64,000 bases of DNA. It comes from JANWXD01 sp035575135. GTDB lineage: Bacteria; Acidobacteriota; Terriglobia; Bryobacterales; Bryobacteraceae. Made by a program: the position numbers and the translations under genes. The stretch's first letter is position 1, and each line of letters opens with the position of its first letter. Shown here piece after piece: positions 1-9,147 of this stretch. The stretch spans positions 27,449-91,448 of the forward strand of contig DATLYE010000057.1 of the NCBI GenBank assembly GCA_035575135.1. Reading direction: 5' to 3'. Under the pieces are notes generated by a model, which saw nothing but the letters and a program-made list of their open reading frames with translations, had not been told where the DNA came from and did no database searches.

Positions 1-2038
1 CGCTCAGGTTGCCCAGGGCGAAACGGAAGGTGTTGCGCAGCTTGCGGTAGGCTTCCGACAGGCGGCTGAGAATGGTCTCCGACATGCGGACGTCTTCGTA
101 GAACTCCACGGAGGCGGCCCAGAGCCGCAGCACGTCGGCTCCGTAGCGGCTGATGACTTCTTCCGGGGCGATGACGTTGCCGAGGGACTTGGACATGGCA
201 CGTCCCTCGCCGTCGAGGGCCCAGCCGTTGCAGGCGCATTCGCGGTAAGGAGAGGCTCCGCGCAGGCCGACCCCCACCAGCAGCGAGCTGTGGAACCAGC
301 CGCGGTACTGATCGCCGCCTTCCAGATAGAGGTCGGAGGGCCAGGGCAGGCCATTGTCCTCTGTGAGCACGGCCAGGTGGCTCGAGCCGGAGTCGAACCA
401 CACGTCCAGGATGTCGGACTCTTTGGTGAATTCCGTGCGGCCGCATTTCGGGCAACGTGTGCCGGGCGGCAGGAGCTCGGCTGCGGTGCGCTCATACCAG
501 ACGTCGGCGCCGTGTTGGGCGAAGAGCTGGACGACGCCATCCAGGATGCGGCGCTCGGTGAGCGGCTCGCCGCAGTGGGCGCAGTAGAACACGATGATCG
601 GCACGCCCCAGATGCGCTGGCGGGAGATGCACCAGTCGGGACGGCCGGCGATCATGTTCGCGATGCGTTCTTCTCCCCAGGCGGGGAGCCAGCGAACCGT
701 GCGGATGGCCTCGAGGGCCCGCCGGCGGAGGTCGTTGCGCTCCATGCCGATGAACCACTGTTCGGTGGCGCGAAAGATGGTCGGGTTGTGGCAGCGCCAG
801 CAGTGCGGGTAGCTGTGGGAGACGACGCCTTCGTGGAGCAGGGCGCCGTGCTCGCGCAGGATGCCGATGACGATGGGGTTGGCTTCCCAGACGGTCTTGC
901 CGATCAGTTCGTCGGGGAGGCGGCCTGCGGCTCCTTCGGCGTGGAAAAAACGCCCCTCGGCGTTGACCGGGCAGTAGGTGGGGATGCCGTATTGCTGGGC
1001 GACCAGGTAGTCCTCAAGGCCGTGTCCCGGGGCGGTGTGGACCGCGCCGGTGCCTTGCTCGAGCGTGACGTGCTCGGCAAGAATGCCCGCTGATTCCCGC
1101 TCGAGGAACGGATGGCGGAAGCGCGTGCCTTCCAGACGGCTTCCCGGGAAACGGGCGAGGATGTGCGGATCGGGCCAGCCGCACTTTTCCGCGGTCGTTT
1201 TCACCAGATCGGCCGCGACGAGATAGACGTCCTCGCCTACGGCCACGGCCGCGTATTCGTACCGCGGATGGAAGGCGATGGCCATGTTGGCGGGGATGGT
1301 CCAGGGTGTCGTGGTCCAGATGAGCCCCCAGAGGCGCCGGCCGGCAAGGGATTCCTCCACCAGGGCCGGGTCCGAAAGCAGGGCGAAGCGGACCCAGATG
1401 GAGGGGCTGGTGTGGTCTTCGTACTCGACTTCGGCCTCGGCCAGCGCCGTGAGGCAGTGCAGGCACCAATGCACCGGCTTGAGGCCCTTGTAGACGTAGC
1501 CACGGTCCAGGAATTCGACGAACGCGCCGGCGATGACGGACTGATAGTGCGGGCTCATGGTCAGGTAGGGCGCATCCCAGCGGCCGAGCACACCCAGGCG
1601 CTTGAACTCCTCACGCTGGACGTTGACCCAGTGCTCGGCGTACTTGCGGCATTCGGACCGGATTTCTACCGGAGACATCTGCGCTTTGCGAGGGCCGAGC
1701 TCGCTGTCCACTTTGATCTCGATGGGCAGCCCGTGGCAGTCCCATCCGGGAATGTAAGGCGAGTCGTAGCCGGCCATCGTCTTGGACTTGACGATGAAAT
1801 CCTTGAGGATCTTGTTGAAGGCCGTACCCAGATGGATATGACCGTTGGCGTAGGGAGGGCCGTCATGGAGGACGTACATGGGGCGCCCTCTGCGCGCCTC
1901 ACGGATCTTGTCGTAGAGCCTGATCTCCTCCCACCGGGCCAGAATCTGCGGTTCCCGTTCGGGCAGATTGGCCTTCATCGGGAAGTCGGTTCGAGGCAGA
2001 TTGACCGTCTTCTTGAGGTCTACGCTCTTGAGACTCAT
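1..2038 (-). CDS. ileS: Isoleucyl-tRNA synthetase (C-terminus beyond window)
   Basis: Class I aminoacyl-tRNA synthetase that charges tRNA-Ile in the cytoplasm. Translating from the ATG at 2038 gives 679 residues before the window edge; the C-terminal anticodon-binding and zinc regions are missing. The HIGH region is PYANGHIHLG (residues 62-71), followed by the editing-type enzyme's GWDCHGLPIE segment. The KMSKS loop reads AMSKSLGN at about residues 614-621, so the first lysine is alanine. The start fits the usual N-terminus (LKKTVNLPRTDFPMKANLPERE). It is transcribed divergently from the pseudoprotease gene, 46 bp away. Family assignment is secure; valine or leucine enzymes are excluded by the N-terminal motif set. 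Confidence 0.97.
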   Translation of the reverse strand, partial: MSLKSVDLKKTVNLPRTDFPMKANLPEREPQILARWEEIRLYDKIREARRGRPMYVLHDGPPYANGHIHLGTAFNKILKDFIVKSKTMAGYDSPYIPGWDCHGLPIEIKVDSELGPRKAQMSPVEIRSECRKYAEHWVNVQREEFKRLGVLGRWDAPYLTMSPHYQSVIAGAFVEFLDRGYVYKGLKPVHWCLHCLTALAEAEVEYEDHTSPSIWVRFALLSDPALVEESLAGRRLWGLIWTTTPWTIPANMAIAFHPRYEYAAVAVGEDVYLVAADLVKTTAEKCGWPDPHILARFPGSRLEGTRFRHPFLERESAGILAEHVTLEQGTGAVHTAPGHGLEDYLVAQQYGIPTYCPVNAEGRFFHAEGAAGRLPDELIGKTVWEANPIVIGILREHGALLHEGVVSHSYPHCWRCHNPTIFRATEQWFIGMERNDLRRRALEAIRTVRWLPAWGEERIANMIAGRPDWCISRQRIWGVPIIVFYCAHCGEPLTERRILDGVVQLFAQHGADVWYERTAAELLPPGTRCPKCGRTEFTKESDILDVWFDSGSSHLAVLTEDNGLPWPSDLYLEGGDQYRGWFHSSLLVGVGLRGASPYRECACNGWALDGEGRAMSKSLGNVIAPEEVISRYGADVLRLWAASVEFYEDVRMSETILSRLSEAYRKLRNTFRFALGNLS

Positions 2039-2084
2039 GGGAGGTTGTTATACTAACATCGTACACGACAGGCGCGGCGGGCCC

Positions 2085-3113
2085 ATGATTGTTCACATTT
2101 TGACGGCGGCGCTCGCGGCCGCAGCCGCGCAGCAGGCGGTTGAGACGCAGGATCTTTCCACAGCGGAACGTGCGCTGGTCACCGTTGTGGGACGAGACAG
2201 CTCCGGTGCCCTGCGAGGCAGGGGCATCGGAGTGGCGGTCGCACCGGACGGGCACATCCTCACGAGCGCGCATCCGCTGCACGGCGCCGCCGTGGTGGAG
2301 GTCACAACCCAAGGCGGCGGCGCTACATTCGCGGTAAAGGCCACACTGGCGGAGTCGGTCCCTGCGGAGCTGGTGCGGCTGGCCGTGGAACCCGCCGGCT
2401 CCCTTCCCCACGCTGTGTTGAGCGACCAGGTTCCCGGCTCCGGCCAGCGTCTTTTCCTGCTGATTCCGGGGCGGCGGATCGAGGCGGTCGTCCAGACGGC
2501 TCGCAACATTTCGGGTCTGGGAACGGTGCTGGAACTGAGCGCGCGGGCCGAGGGAGAGCCGGCCGGGGCGCCGCTTGCGGACGCCGAGGGGCGCATTGCG
2601 GGGATGGTGCTGTGGCGATCCCGGAGCCGGCCCGACACCTACATCGCCGCCGCGGCCGACCTTGTGCAGTCGCTTCACCCGCGCCAGGACGCTGCGGGGC
2701 AGCATGCGAAGGCCTGCGGAACCCACGCCGAGCAACTGTACCGCGAGGGCGTGGAACAGCTGGTCGCCCAGCAGTTCGACGAGGCGCGCCGGTACTTCGA
2801 GCGGGCCACCGGCTCCGATCCTCAATGTGCGCCGGCCTGGTTCCATCTCGGTTTTGCGTTCGCCAAGCTGGGGCGGCCGGAAGAACGTGTGAACGCCTAC
2901 CGGCAAGCCATCGCGGTGAAGCCGGACTTCGCCGAGGCGCACTACAGTCTGGGGGTGGTCTATGCGCTGGCGAACCGCCGCTCGGATGCCGTCGAAGAGC
3001 AGAAGATTCTCGAGAAGCTCGACGCGGACCTGGCGGCTCAGCTGGCGATGTTGATCGAAGCTGTGACGCACACTGAGCCGCAGGAAGTGCCCGAGACGAA
3101 GACGCGCATCTGA
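2085..3113 (+). CDS. Trypsin-like (pseudo)protease domain fused to TPRs, exported
   Basis: A 342-residue protein with a short hydrophobic N-terminus that looks like a signal peptide (residues 1-16), a Trypsin_2/HtrA-like domain (about 30-200) and two to three TPRs (about 230-320; WFHLGFAFAKLG and HYSLGVVYALA). The catalytic His is present in TSAHPLHG (H63). The Asp position appears as Glu in AELVRLAV (E95), and the usual GNSGGP nucleophile motif reads EPAGAP, so Ser is replaced by Ala (A160). That predicts a catalytically dead protease fold, probably a binding or scaffold protein in the periplasm. The ATG at 2085 was chosen over the longer frame from 1968 because that extension overlaps ileS antisense. 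Substrate and partner are unknown. Confidence 0.8.
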   Translation: MIVHILTAALAAAAAQQAVETQDLSTAERALVTVVGRDSSGALRGRGIGVAVAPDGHILTSAHPLHGAAVVEVTTQGGGATFAVKATLAESVPAELVRLAVEPAGSLPHAVLSDQVPGSGQRLFLLIPGRRIEAVVQTARNISGLGTVLELSARAEGEPAGAPLADAEGRIAGMVLWRSRSRPDTYIAAAADLVQSLHPRQDAAGQHAKACGTHAEQLYREGVEQLVAQQFDEARRYFERATGSDPQCAPAWFHLGFAFAKLGRPEERVNAYRQAIAVKPDFAEAHYSLGVVYALANRRSDAVEEQKILEKLDADLAAQLAMLIEAVTHTEPQEVPETKTRI

Positions 3114-3143
3114 AGGGCGGGCCGATTTTCGGGCCTGCGGCGC

Positions 3144-4442
3144 TCAAGCGGCTCCCGAACACAGTCCGGGGGACGGGGCGGCGCGGTAAGGCTTCCGCTT
3201 CCGGTAGCTGCGCGCGAGTTCCAGATAGACGCCCAGGTCGCGATCCAGGTCGGACTGGGTGCCGTCGAAGTAAAAATTGCGGATCGGGATCCCGCCCAAG
3301 TCACGGCTCAAGCGCGGGTAGATGGCCTCCGAGACGATGCCGTTCATGCAAGTGAACGGGCTGATGTCTATGATGCCGTCCACACCTTTCCGGGCGAGGT
3401 AGACGACCTTGCCGACGTTCAGCACCATCTCGCCCATGGCTCCGTCGGGGGGCAGGTACGGGCGAGCGCACTCGAGGATCTCGTAGATATCCGGCTCCTC
3501 ATGGCCGGCGAAATCTTCGCGAAACGGTTCGAGCAAGGCCCGCTCGTCCCGGTGCTGGATCTTCCAGCGAATCCATGCTGCGAGGGCCTCCCGAGAGAAA
3601 CGCCTCCCGGCGAGCTTCAGTTTGCGGAAGCGCTCGGCGCTCGTGTACCAGATCCATTCACTGATGTCGGAGAGCCACGCTTCGGCGCCGTAGCCCTCCA
3701 ACCGCCGTACCAAGTCCTCGTTGGAGAAAGTGTGGAGGCGGCAAAAGATCTCGCCGACGACGCCGATCAAGGGAGTGGAAGGATCGCGGCTGACCGGGAT
3801 GGCGCGGAAGCGGTCGCGGCAGCGGATCAGGGCCGAGCGGATGGCGCGGAGTTGCGGGGACGGATCCGGCGGGCTCGCTTCGATGGCCGCGCACAGATGG
3901 TCGAGGCATTCTTCGTACACGGCCTCGGTTTCGCCCTTGTTCCGCTCGTAAGGGCGGTAGCGGAGGAGGAGTTTTTGGAGGATGTCGGCCGCCACGAGGG
4001 CGCGCCAGCCGGTGCGCACGAAGGGCCGCGCCAGCTCGCCCAGCCCTTCGTAGGCGTTGTCGCTCGAAGGGGAGATCACTTCCGTTTGGGAGTATCCGCT
4101 CAGGGCGAGCACACGGCGGAGGTAGGGGGCGTACTGGCCGAAGCGGCAAGGTCCGTCGGCGGTGGGCATGAACAGGACCACGCGCGCAGGATCCACCCCG
4201 GGCGTTTCGAGCAGCTTCATGAAATCGCCCACCGTCACCTTGGCCGGATAGCATTCGTCGCCCGAGGTGTAGCGAGCTCCGAGTTCGCGGGTGCGCTCAT
4301 CGGAGGGCGGCAGGATGTCGGCGTCAATGCCGATGGCGCGGAAGGCGGAAGCGAACGCCCGCGCGCTGCCGTAGGCCATCGGCGGGATATAGACCTTCTT
4401 GCCGCGCCAGGGGTTGCCTGCGGCGGGGCGCGCCGTGCTCAC
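3144..4442 (-). CDS. 2-hydroxyacyl-CoA dehydratase-related protein (activase partner)
   Basis: A 432-residue protein of the group annotated as acyl-CoA dehydratase activase-related or 2-hydroxyglutaryl-CoA dehydratase-like. Visible motifs include YTSGDECYPAKV (about 58-69), DGPCRFGQY (about 95-103) and SPFTCMNGIVSEA near the C-terminus; these cysteines resemble those holding iron-sulfur clusters in the dehydratase subunits. Its ATG overlaps the stop of the upstream activase by four bases (4439-4442), so the two are translationally coupled. In many anaerobes the equivalent is the C-terminal third of a single polypeptide of about 1400 residues; here it is a separate gene. No classical dehydratase alpha/beta pair is nearby, so the reaction is not known. 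Confidence 0.85.
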   Translation of the reverse strand: MSTARPAAGNPWRGKKVYIPPMAYGSARAFASAFRAIGIDADILPPSDERTRELGARYTSGDECYPAKVTVGDFMKLLETPGVDPARVVLFMPTADGPCRFGQYAPYLRRVLALSGYSQTEVISPSSDNAYEGLGELARPFVRTGWRALVAADILQKLLLRYRPYERNKGETEAVYEECLDHLCAAIEASPPDPSPQLRAIRSALIRCRDRFRAIPVSRDPSTPLIGVVGEIFCRLHTFSNEDLVRRLEGYGAEAWLSDISEWIWYTSAERFRKLKLAGRRFSREALAAWIRWKIQHRDERALLEPFREDFAGHEEPDIYEILECARPYLPPDGAMGEMVLNVGKVVYLARKGVDGIIDISPFTCMNGIVSEAIYPRLSRDLGGIPIRNFYFDGTQSDLDRDLGVYLELARSYRKRKPYRAAPSPGLCSGAA

Positions 4443-7400
4443 TGCGGCCTCCCTGCCGTCTGAGCCGCGGCAGCCGCCCGGTAGCAGCGCAGGATTCCCT
4501 TGCTGTCCAGGTAAGCCTCACACCGCGTCATGTAGCCGGCATCGTTGCCGTGCCCGTCGAATTGGAGGACCAGATACGGTGAACCTGCGGCTTCGCGGGT
4601 GAAGTGTTTGATATAGGAGTCGGGCCCGCACTTGAAGTTGGAGATGTAGATCAGATGCAGGTTGGGGTGCGCGGCGGCCAGGCGCGCCGCGGCCAGAATT
4701 TTGCGGCCCGAGGTCCAGTACATGTTCGGATGCAGGTCGCTCACCGGTTCCCGGCCCGTGACCAGAAAGTCTATGGGGATGACGTTGGCGCCGTAGCGGT
4801 GGCGTAGTTTGCGGGGAACGTCGCAGTTCACGTTGCGATCGTAAATGTTGTAGCCCCGCCCCACGAGGATCAGGCCCGGCTCGCCCCAGCGTTCGAGCTC
4901 GGCGAGGGCGCGCCGGCCGGCTTCGAGCAGCCGTTGCTGAAACTCGCGCTGCGCGGCGTAGGCCGCATCCGCGGCACGGTCGCTCGAGCGGCGCGAGACG
5001 CCCAGCCGCCGCACGGTCTCGGCGAGGCTCTTTTTGACGTGTTCGCGCCCGAGCTGGAAGTGCAGCGTCGGGATCAGGAACTTGTGGGCGTGGGCCTCCA
5101 GCCCGGGTGCGCTTCGCAGCACGAACGGCAGCGTCTGGTTCCAGGGGCAGAAGTGGGCGATCCGGTCGTCCTCCGACTCGGCATCGAGCATGTTCGGCAC
5201 CAGGATATAGTCCACGCCGGCCTCGGCCAGTGCGGCCACGTGGCCGTGGGCGATCTGGACGGGGTAGCAGGGCTGGGCCAGCGCCAGCTCCACGCCGCGG
5301 GCGGCGATGGTCGGGTCCGTGGGAGGCGAAAGCACGACCTCGCAGCCGAGCTCGGTGAAGTAGCGGTGCCAGAAGGGATAGCGGTCGAAAGTGGACATGG
5401 CCCGCGGGATGCCGATGCGCGGCCCTGTGGCGGCTCGCTCCGCAGTCAAGGCGGTAAGGAGCTCTTCGCGGAACTCGAAGAGGTCTTCGATGACCGGCTT
5501 GCGGCCGGTGGCCGAGGGCTTGCGGAAGCGGTCCGAGCATTTGTCGCCCCAGTAGCTTTTCTGCCCTTCGATGTTGAACTCTTTGATGTCGCAGTAGTTG
5601 GAGCAGGCCTTGCAGACGAAGTCGCGGGTGGTGATCTTCAGGCGCGACAGATCGTAGCCGCGGAACCGGGTGGGTGCCCCGGTGGCGAGCCACCACTGGC
5701 GTGCGATGAGGGCCATACCGATGGCTCCCATCACGCCGTTGTAGGGCGGCACGATGATCTTTTTGCCCAGCAGGCCGGCGAAGGCGGCGGCGACGGCGTC
5801 GTTATAGGCCGTGCCGCCCTGGAAGTAGATCACGTTGCCGATGCGCCGCCCGCGGACGACGCGGTTCAGGTAGTTGAGTGCGATGGAGTAGGCCAGACCT
5901 GCCAGCAGGTTGGGCACGGTCTCGCCTTTGTGCAGCCAGCCGGTCACGTCGCGCTCCATGAAGACGGTGCAGCGTTCGCCGAGGCGGGTGGGCGCCGGGG
6001 CCGCGAGGGCGAGCCGGGCGAATTCACCTTTGATGCTGACGCCGAGTTTTTCGGCCTGCTCTTCGAGGAAAGAGCCGGTGCCGGCGGCGCAGGCCTCGTT
6101 CATGGCGAAATCCACGACGACGCCGTTTTCGATGGCGATGAACTTGGAGTCCTGGCCTCCGATTTCGAAGATGGTATCCACCATCTCAGTGCCGAGCGTG
6201 GTGCTGACGTGCATGGCGCCGGTCTTGTGGGCGGTGATTTCGTCGTTGACCACGTCGGCGCCGATCAGTTCGGCGATGAGCTCGCGTCCGGAACCGGTGG
6301 TGCCCACGCCGCGGATGTCGAGCCGCCGGCCCCAGCGCTGCTCCACCTCGCGGAGGCCTTGCCGCACGGCCTCCACGGGCCGGCCTGCCGTGCGCAGATA
6401 GACGTCGTGGATGACGCGGCCGAATTCGTCCATGGCGACCACGTTGGTGGAGACGGAACCGATGTCGAGGCCGAGGAAGGCGGCAATGGGACCCTCGCCG
6501 GGCGGGGCGGTGTAGGGCAGCACGCGATCGCGGAGCAGCACCACGTTGTCCATGGACAGCGGGACGGTGTCGCGGGGCCGCGCCTCGGCTTCATGCTGGT
6601 TGAGGCGGTGGATATCGCGGAAGGAGCGCTTGCGGCGCTCGGCGGCTTCGAGCATGGCGGTGCCGATGGCTCCGCACCAGGCGTAAAGATCGGGAACGAA
6701 CAGCTGGCCGGCGGCGAGCCCGAAGGCCTCGCGCAAGGCCTGGACGACACCGCTGTTCTGCGAGACGGCGCCGATCAAGGCCACGGGCGGGACCACAGGC
6801 CGGCCCTTGACGATGCTCGCCTTGTAATTACGCGCCACGGCGTCGCAGAGGCCGCGGAGGATCTCGGCAGGCGTGTAGCCCTTTTGCTGCGCGTGGATCA
6901 TGTCGGACTTGGCGAACACCGAGCAGCGTCCGGCAATGCGGGCGGCGCAGCCGGCGGTGGCCACCACGGCGCCCACCTCCTCGACGGCGTAGTCCATCCG
7001 GAGCGCCTGCTGGTCGAGGAAGGAGCCAGTGCCTGCCGCGCACTCGCCGCTGCGGTCGTAGTCCACGATGCCGCACTCTCCGGTCCCGGATTGCGGCTCC
7101 AGGCGGATGTATTTGGAGCTCTCGCCGCCGATTTCAAAGATGGTTCGCACCTGCGGATAAAAGGCGGAGAACATCCGGGCGATGGCCTTGAATTCGTTTT
7201 CGAAGTAGATGCCGAGGATGCGGGCGATGGTGCGGCTCCCCGAGCCGGTGACACGAATGCCTTCGATCTGCCGTTCGGGGACCTTTTCGTAGAACTCCTG
7301 GAGGAGGTTAAAGGCGGCCTCGATGGGGCTGCCGGTAATGCGCCGGTAGGCGGAGATGACCAAGGGGAGGCCGTTCCATTCGAGCAGGCGGAAGGGAGCG

Positions 7401-7504
7401 CCTTCGCCCGCCAGGCTGCCGAGCGCGACCCGGTCTTCGGGGCCGCCCAAAGCAGCCAGCTTCAGGCTGATGGCGCCGATATCCAGGCCGATGTTGACCG
7501 CCAT
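4439..7504 (-). CDS. BadF/BadG/BcrA/BcrD-type ATPase, tandem activase plus DUF2229 domain
   Basis: A 1021-residue protein with two ASKHA ATPase domains in tandem (about 1-300 and 340-600), each starting with a nucleotide-binding GLDIG motif (IGLDIGAIS; LGLDIGSVS) and carrying the [4Fe-4S] activase cysteines (ECAAGTGSF with GRCSVF; ACAAGTGSF with ERCTVF). A cysteine-rich segment VCKACSNYCDI (about 640) leads into a DUF2229-like C-terminal half (GPRIGIPRAMS). HgdC-type activases use ATP to drive low-potential electron transfer onto a dehydratase; in HgdC two chains share one cluster, so this fused pair may form it within one chain. It heads a two-gene operon with the 3144-4442 gene. The real substrate is unknown. 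Confidence 0.9.
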   Translation of the reverse strand: MAVNIGLDIGAISLKLAALGGPEDRVALGSLAGEGAPFRLLEWNGLPLVISAYRRITGSPIEAAFNLLQEFYEKVPERQIEGIRVTGSGSRTIARILGIYFENEFKAIARMFSAFYPQVRTIFEIGGESSKYIRLEPQSGTGECGIVDYDRSGECAAGTGSFLDQQALRMDYAVEEVGAVVATAGCAARIAGRCSVFAKSDMIHAQQKGYTPAEILRGLCDAVARNYKASIVKGRPVVPPVALIGAVSQNSGVVQALREAFGLAAGQLFVPDLYAWCGAIGTAMLEAAERRKRSFRDIHRLNQHEAEARPRDTVPLSMDNVVLLRDRVLPYTAPPGEGPIAAFLGLDIGSVSTNVVAMDEFGRVIHDVYLRTAGRPVEAVRQGLREVEQRWGRRLDIRGVGTTGSGRELIAELIGADVVNDEITAHKTGAMHVSTTLGTEMVDTIFEIGGQDSKFIAIENGVVVDFAMNEACAAGTGSFLEEQAEKLGVSIKGEFARLALAAPAPTRLGERCTVFMERDVTGWLHKGETVPNLLAGLAYSIALNYLNRVVRGRRIGNVIYFQGGTAYNDAVAAAFAGLLGKKIIVPPYNGVMGAIGMALIARQWWLATGAPTRFRGYDLSRLKITTRDFVCKACSNYCDIKEFNIEGQKSYWGDKCSDRFRKPSATGRKPVIEDLFEFREELLTALTAERAATGPRIGIPRAMSTFDRYPFWHRYFTELGCEVVLSPPTDPTIAARGVELALAQPCYPVQIAHGHVAALAEAGVDYILVPNMLDAESEDDRIAHFCPWNQTLPFVLRSAPGLEAHAHKFLIPTLHFQLGREHVKKSLAETVRRLGVSRRSSDRAADAAYAAQREFQQRLLEAGRRALAELERWGEPGLILVGRGYNIYDRNVNCDVPRKLRHRYGANVIPIDFLVTGREPVSDLHPNMYWTSGRKILAAARLAAAHPNLHLIYISNFKCGPDSYIKHFTREAAGSPYLVLQFDGHGNDAGYMTRCEAYLDSKGILRCYRAAAAAQTAGRPQ

Positions 7505-7650
7505 GGCGGCAGCTACGGGGCGATTCCCGGAATATCATACCCCAAAGTCTCTTTATATCCGCCGGTTCGGCGGCGAACGGCTGCCGCCGGAGGCCGGACG
7601 GCGCCCGGCGGGCGGTGAACGGGAAGGCGCCGGCTGCTAGACTGAAAACC

Positions 7651-8745
7651 ATGACACGGCCGGTCGCTGTTGGATCAGGGTTTCTGCTCGTGGTGTGTTG
7701 GGTGCTCGCGCCGGCGGGCGCCCAGCAGGACGCCTGGCTTTCCAACCGCGAAGTCTTCGCGCTCCTGGACCGCGCCGTGGCGCTGATGGATTCCACGCGG
7801 GTTGCGGCTCCGGAGCTGGGCCGGGCCGGTGCGCCGCTCGCGGAAAATGCCCGCCAGGTTCTGGCGACGATGCGGGAGACCCCGGGCGCCGTGCAAAACG
7901 CGGCTCTGACCTATCGCTTTCTGCACAACCTGCGGGCCTATCTGGCGGTGGCCGAGGCCGCACCGAAGCCGTTTCCGCTTCCGGAAGAGGCGCGCCGGCA
8001 GTTCGTGGAGCTTCGCGAGGCGGCCGAACGTCTGGAAGCCCATTTCCAGGCGCTGCTCGAGCGCAAGGAGGCCCAGTTGCGGAACCCGGATCGCGACAAC
8101 CTGCGGCGGTACGCCGAGGCGAACGCGAAGCTGGGGCCGCCGGCGCCGGGCAGGCCGCGTGTGGTGTTTCTCGGCGACTCCATCACCGACGGCTGGCGGC
8201 TGCACGAATACTTTCCGGATCGCGACTTCGTCAATCGCGGCATCAGCGGCCAGATCACCGGGGAGATGCTGGGGCGCATGAAGGCGGACGTGATTGACCT
8301 CAAGCCGGAGGCGGTTGTGGTGCTTGCCGGAACCAATGACATCGCGCGAGGCGTCCCGCTGCCGGTGATTCAGAACAACCTGACGATGATCGCCGACCTG
8401 GCGCAAGCACACGGGATCAAGCCGCTGTTTGCCTCCCTGCTGCCTGTCAGCGATTACCACAAGGACGTCAATCCGCAGTATGAACAGACCCGGCGCCGGC
8501 CGCCCGAGACGATCCGCGCTCTCAACCAGTGGCTGGAGCGCTTTTGCCGGGAGCGGAATTTCGTGTATGTGGACTATTACTCGAAGATGGCGGATGCGGC
8601 GGGGATGCTGGAAGCCAGTCTTTCCGACGACGGTTTGCACCCGAACGCCAAGGGTTACCGGGTCATGGCGCCGATCGTTTTGGAAGCGATCGAGCGGGCG
8701 CTGAAACCGGTCCGTCCGACCAGGAAAGGGCGCGCCCGGGGCTAA
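7651..8745 (+). CDS. Exported SGNH/GDSL-type hydrolase
   Basis: A 364-residue protein with a signal peptide (GSGFLLVVCWVLAPAGAQQ), a helical region of about 120 residues, then an SGNH hydrolase domain (about 165-355). Block I is FLGDSITDGW (Ser nucleophile), block II has the Gly in NRGISGQ, block III has the Asn in AGTNDIA and block V has Asp/His in DGLHPNAKGY, so the active site is complete. Such enzymes deacetylate or cleave esters on carbohydrates or lipids. The ATG at 7651 was preferred to one 36 bp upstream because it sits directly before the signal peptide. It is divergent from the activase operon. The substrate cannot be read from the sequence. Confidence 0.9.
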   Translation: MTRPVAVGSGFLLVVCWVLAPAGAQQDAWLSNREVFALLDRAVALMDSTRVAAPELGRAGAPLAENARQVLATMRETPGAVQNAALTYRFLHNLRAYLAVAEAAPKPFPLPEEARRQFVELREAAERLEAHFQALLERKEAQLRNPDRDNLRRYAEANAKLGPPAPGRPRVVFLGDSITDGWRLHEYFPDRDFVNRGISGQITGEMLGRMKADVIDLKPEAVVVLAGTNDIARGVPLPVIQNNLTMIADLAQAHGIKPLFASLLPVSDYHKDVNPQYEQTRRRPPETIRALNQWLERFCRERNFVYVDYYSKMADAAGMLEASLSDDGLHPNAKGYRVMAPIVLEAIERALKPVRPTRKGRARG

Positions 8746-8776
8746 GAAGCAGGGAATCGCCAGCGGCGGCTGCTTC
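8746..8776. terminator. Hairpin between convergent genes
   Basis: A seven-base inverted repeat (GAAGCAG at 8746-8752, CTGCTTC at 8770-8776) lies in the 42-bp gap between the SGNH hydrolase and the SWIM gene, which converge here. There is no T-run on either strand, so its role as a terminator is only inferred from position. Confidence 0.3.
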
Positions 8777-8787
8777 ACGGATCCGGA

Positions 8788-9147
8788 TCAATCCGGGCAG
8801 TACTCGGCCGGCAGCGGGCCGCCCTGCACCAGCCGCGCCTTCAGTTCGCGGGCGTGCGAGCACTGTCCGCGGTACTGGAAGCCCGGGCAGCTGCAAGTGA
8901 CATCGCCCGCCGCGTCGCATTCGAGCAGATAAGAAACGCCCGGTCGAGCCCGAATCAGTGGGGCGAGGAGGCGCAGGCGGTCCTTGCTCTGGCGCGCGGC
9001 CGAGCCCTCACCGCGCATGTTGGCCAGCAGCAGCCCCACGACGCGCGCCATTTCCGCGGCCCCGATGCCGGGCCGCACCTCCACGGGCAGCCACTGCCGC
9101 AGCTTCGGCGGCAGCGCCAGCACCTGGTCCTTGCTCCGCCTGAGCAT
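8788..9147 (-). CDS. Small SWIM-type zinc-finger protein
   Basis: A 119-residue basic protein. Near the C-terminus CSCPGFQYRGQCSH matches the SWIM pattern C-x-C-x8-C-x-H, a zinc-binding module for DNA or protein contacts; it follows a short strand pair (YLLECDAAGDVTCSC) as is usual for the fold. The N-terminal part (LPPKLRQWLPVEVRPG) has no recognisable domain. Larger SWIM proteins accompany Snf2 helicases, but no helicase is adjacent here. The ATG at 9147 gives the only open frame containing the motif. The gene stands alone between a convergent hydrolase and the two-component operon. The SWIM assignment is fairly firm; function is unknown. Confidence 0.7.
   Translation of the reverse strand: MLRRSKDQVLALPPKLRQWLPVEVRPGIGAAEMARVVGLLLANMRGEGSAARQSKDRLRLLAPLIRARPGVSYLLECDAAGDVTCSCPGFQYRGQCSHARELKARLVQGGPLPAEYCPD

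Noticed and set aside
4934..7618. A plus-strand open frame of 894 residues opposite the activase gene.
   Set aside because: It is the mirror of a high-GC coding strand; the minus-strand protein has intact ASKHA motifs and the plus frame shows only low-complexity Gly/Ala/Asp composition.
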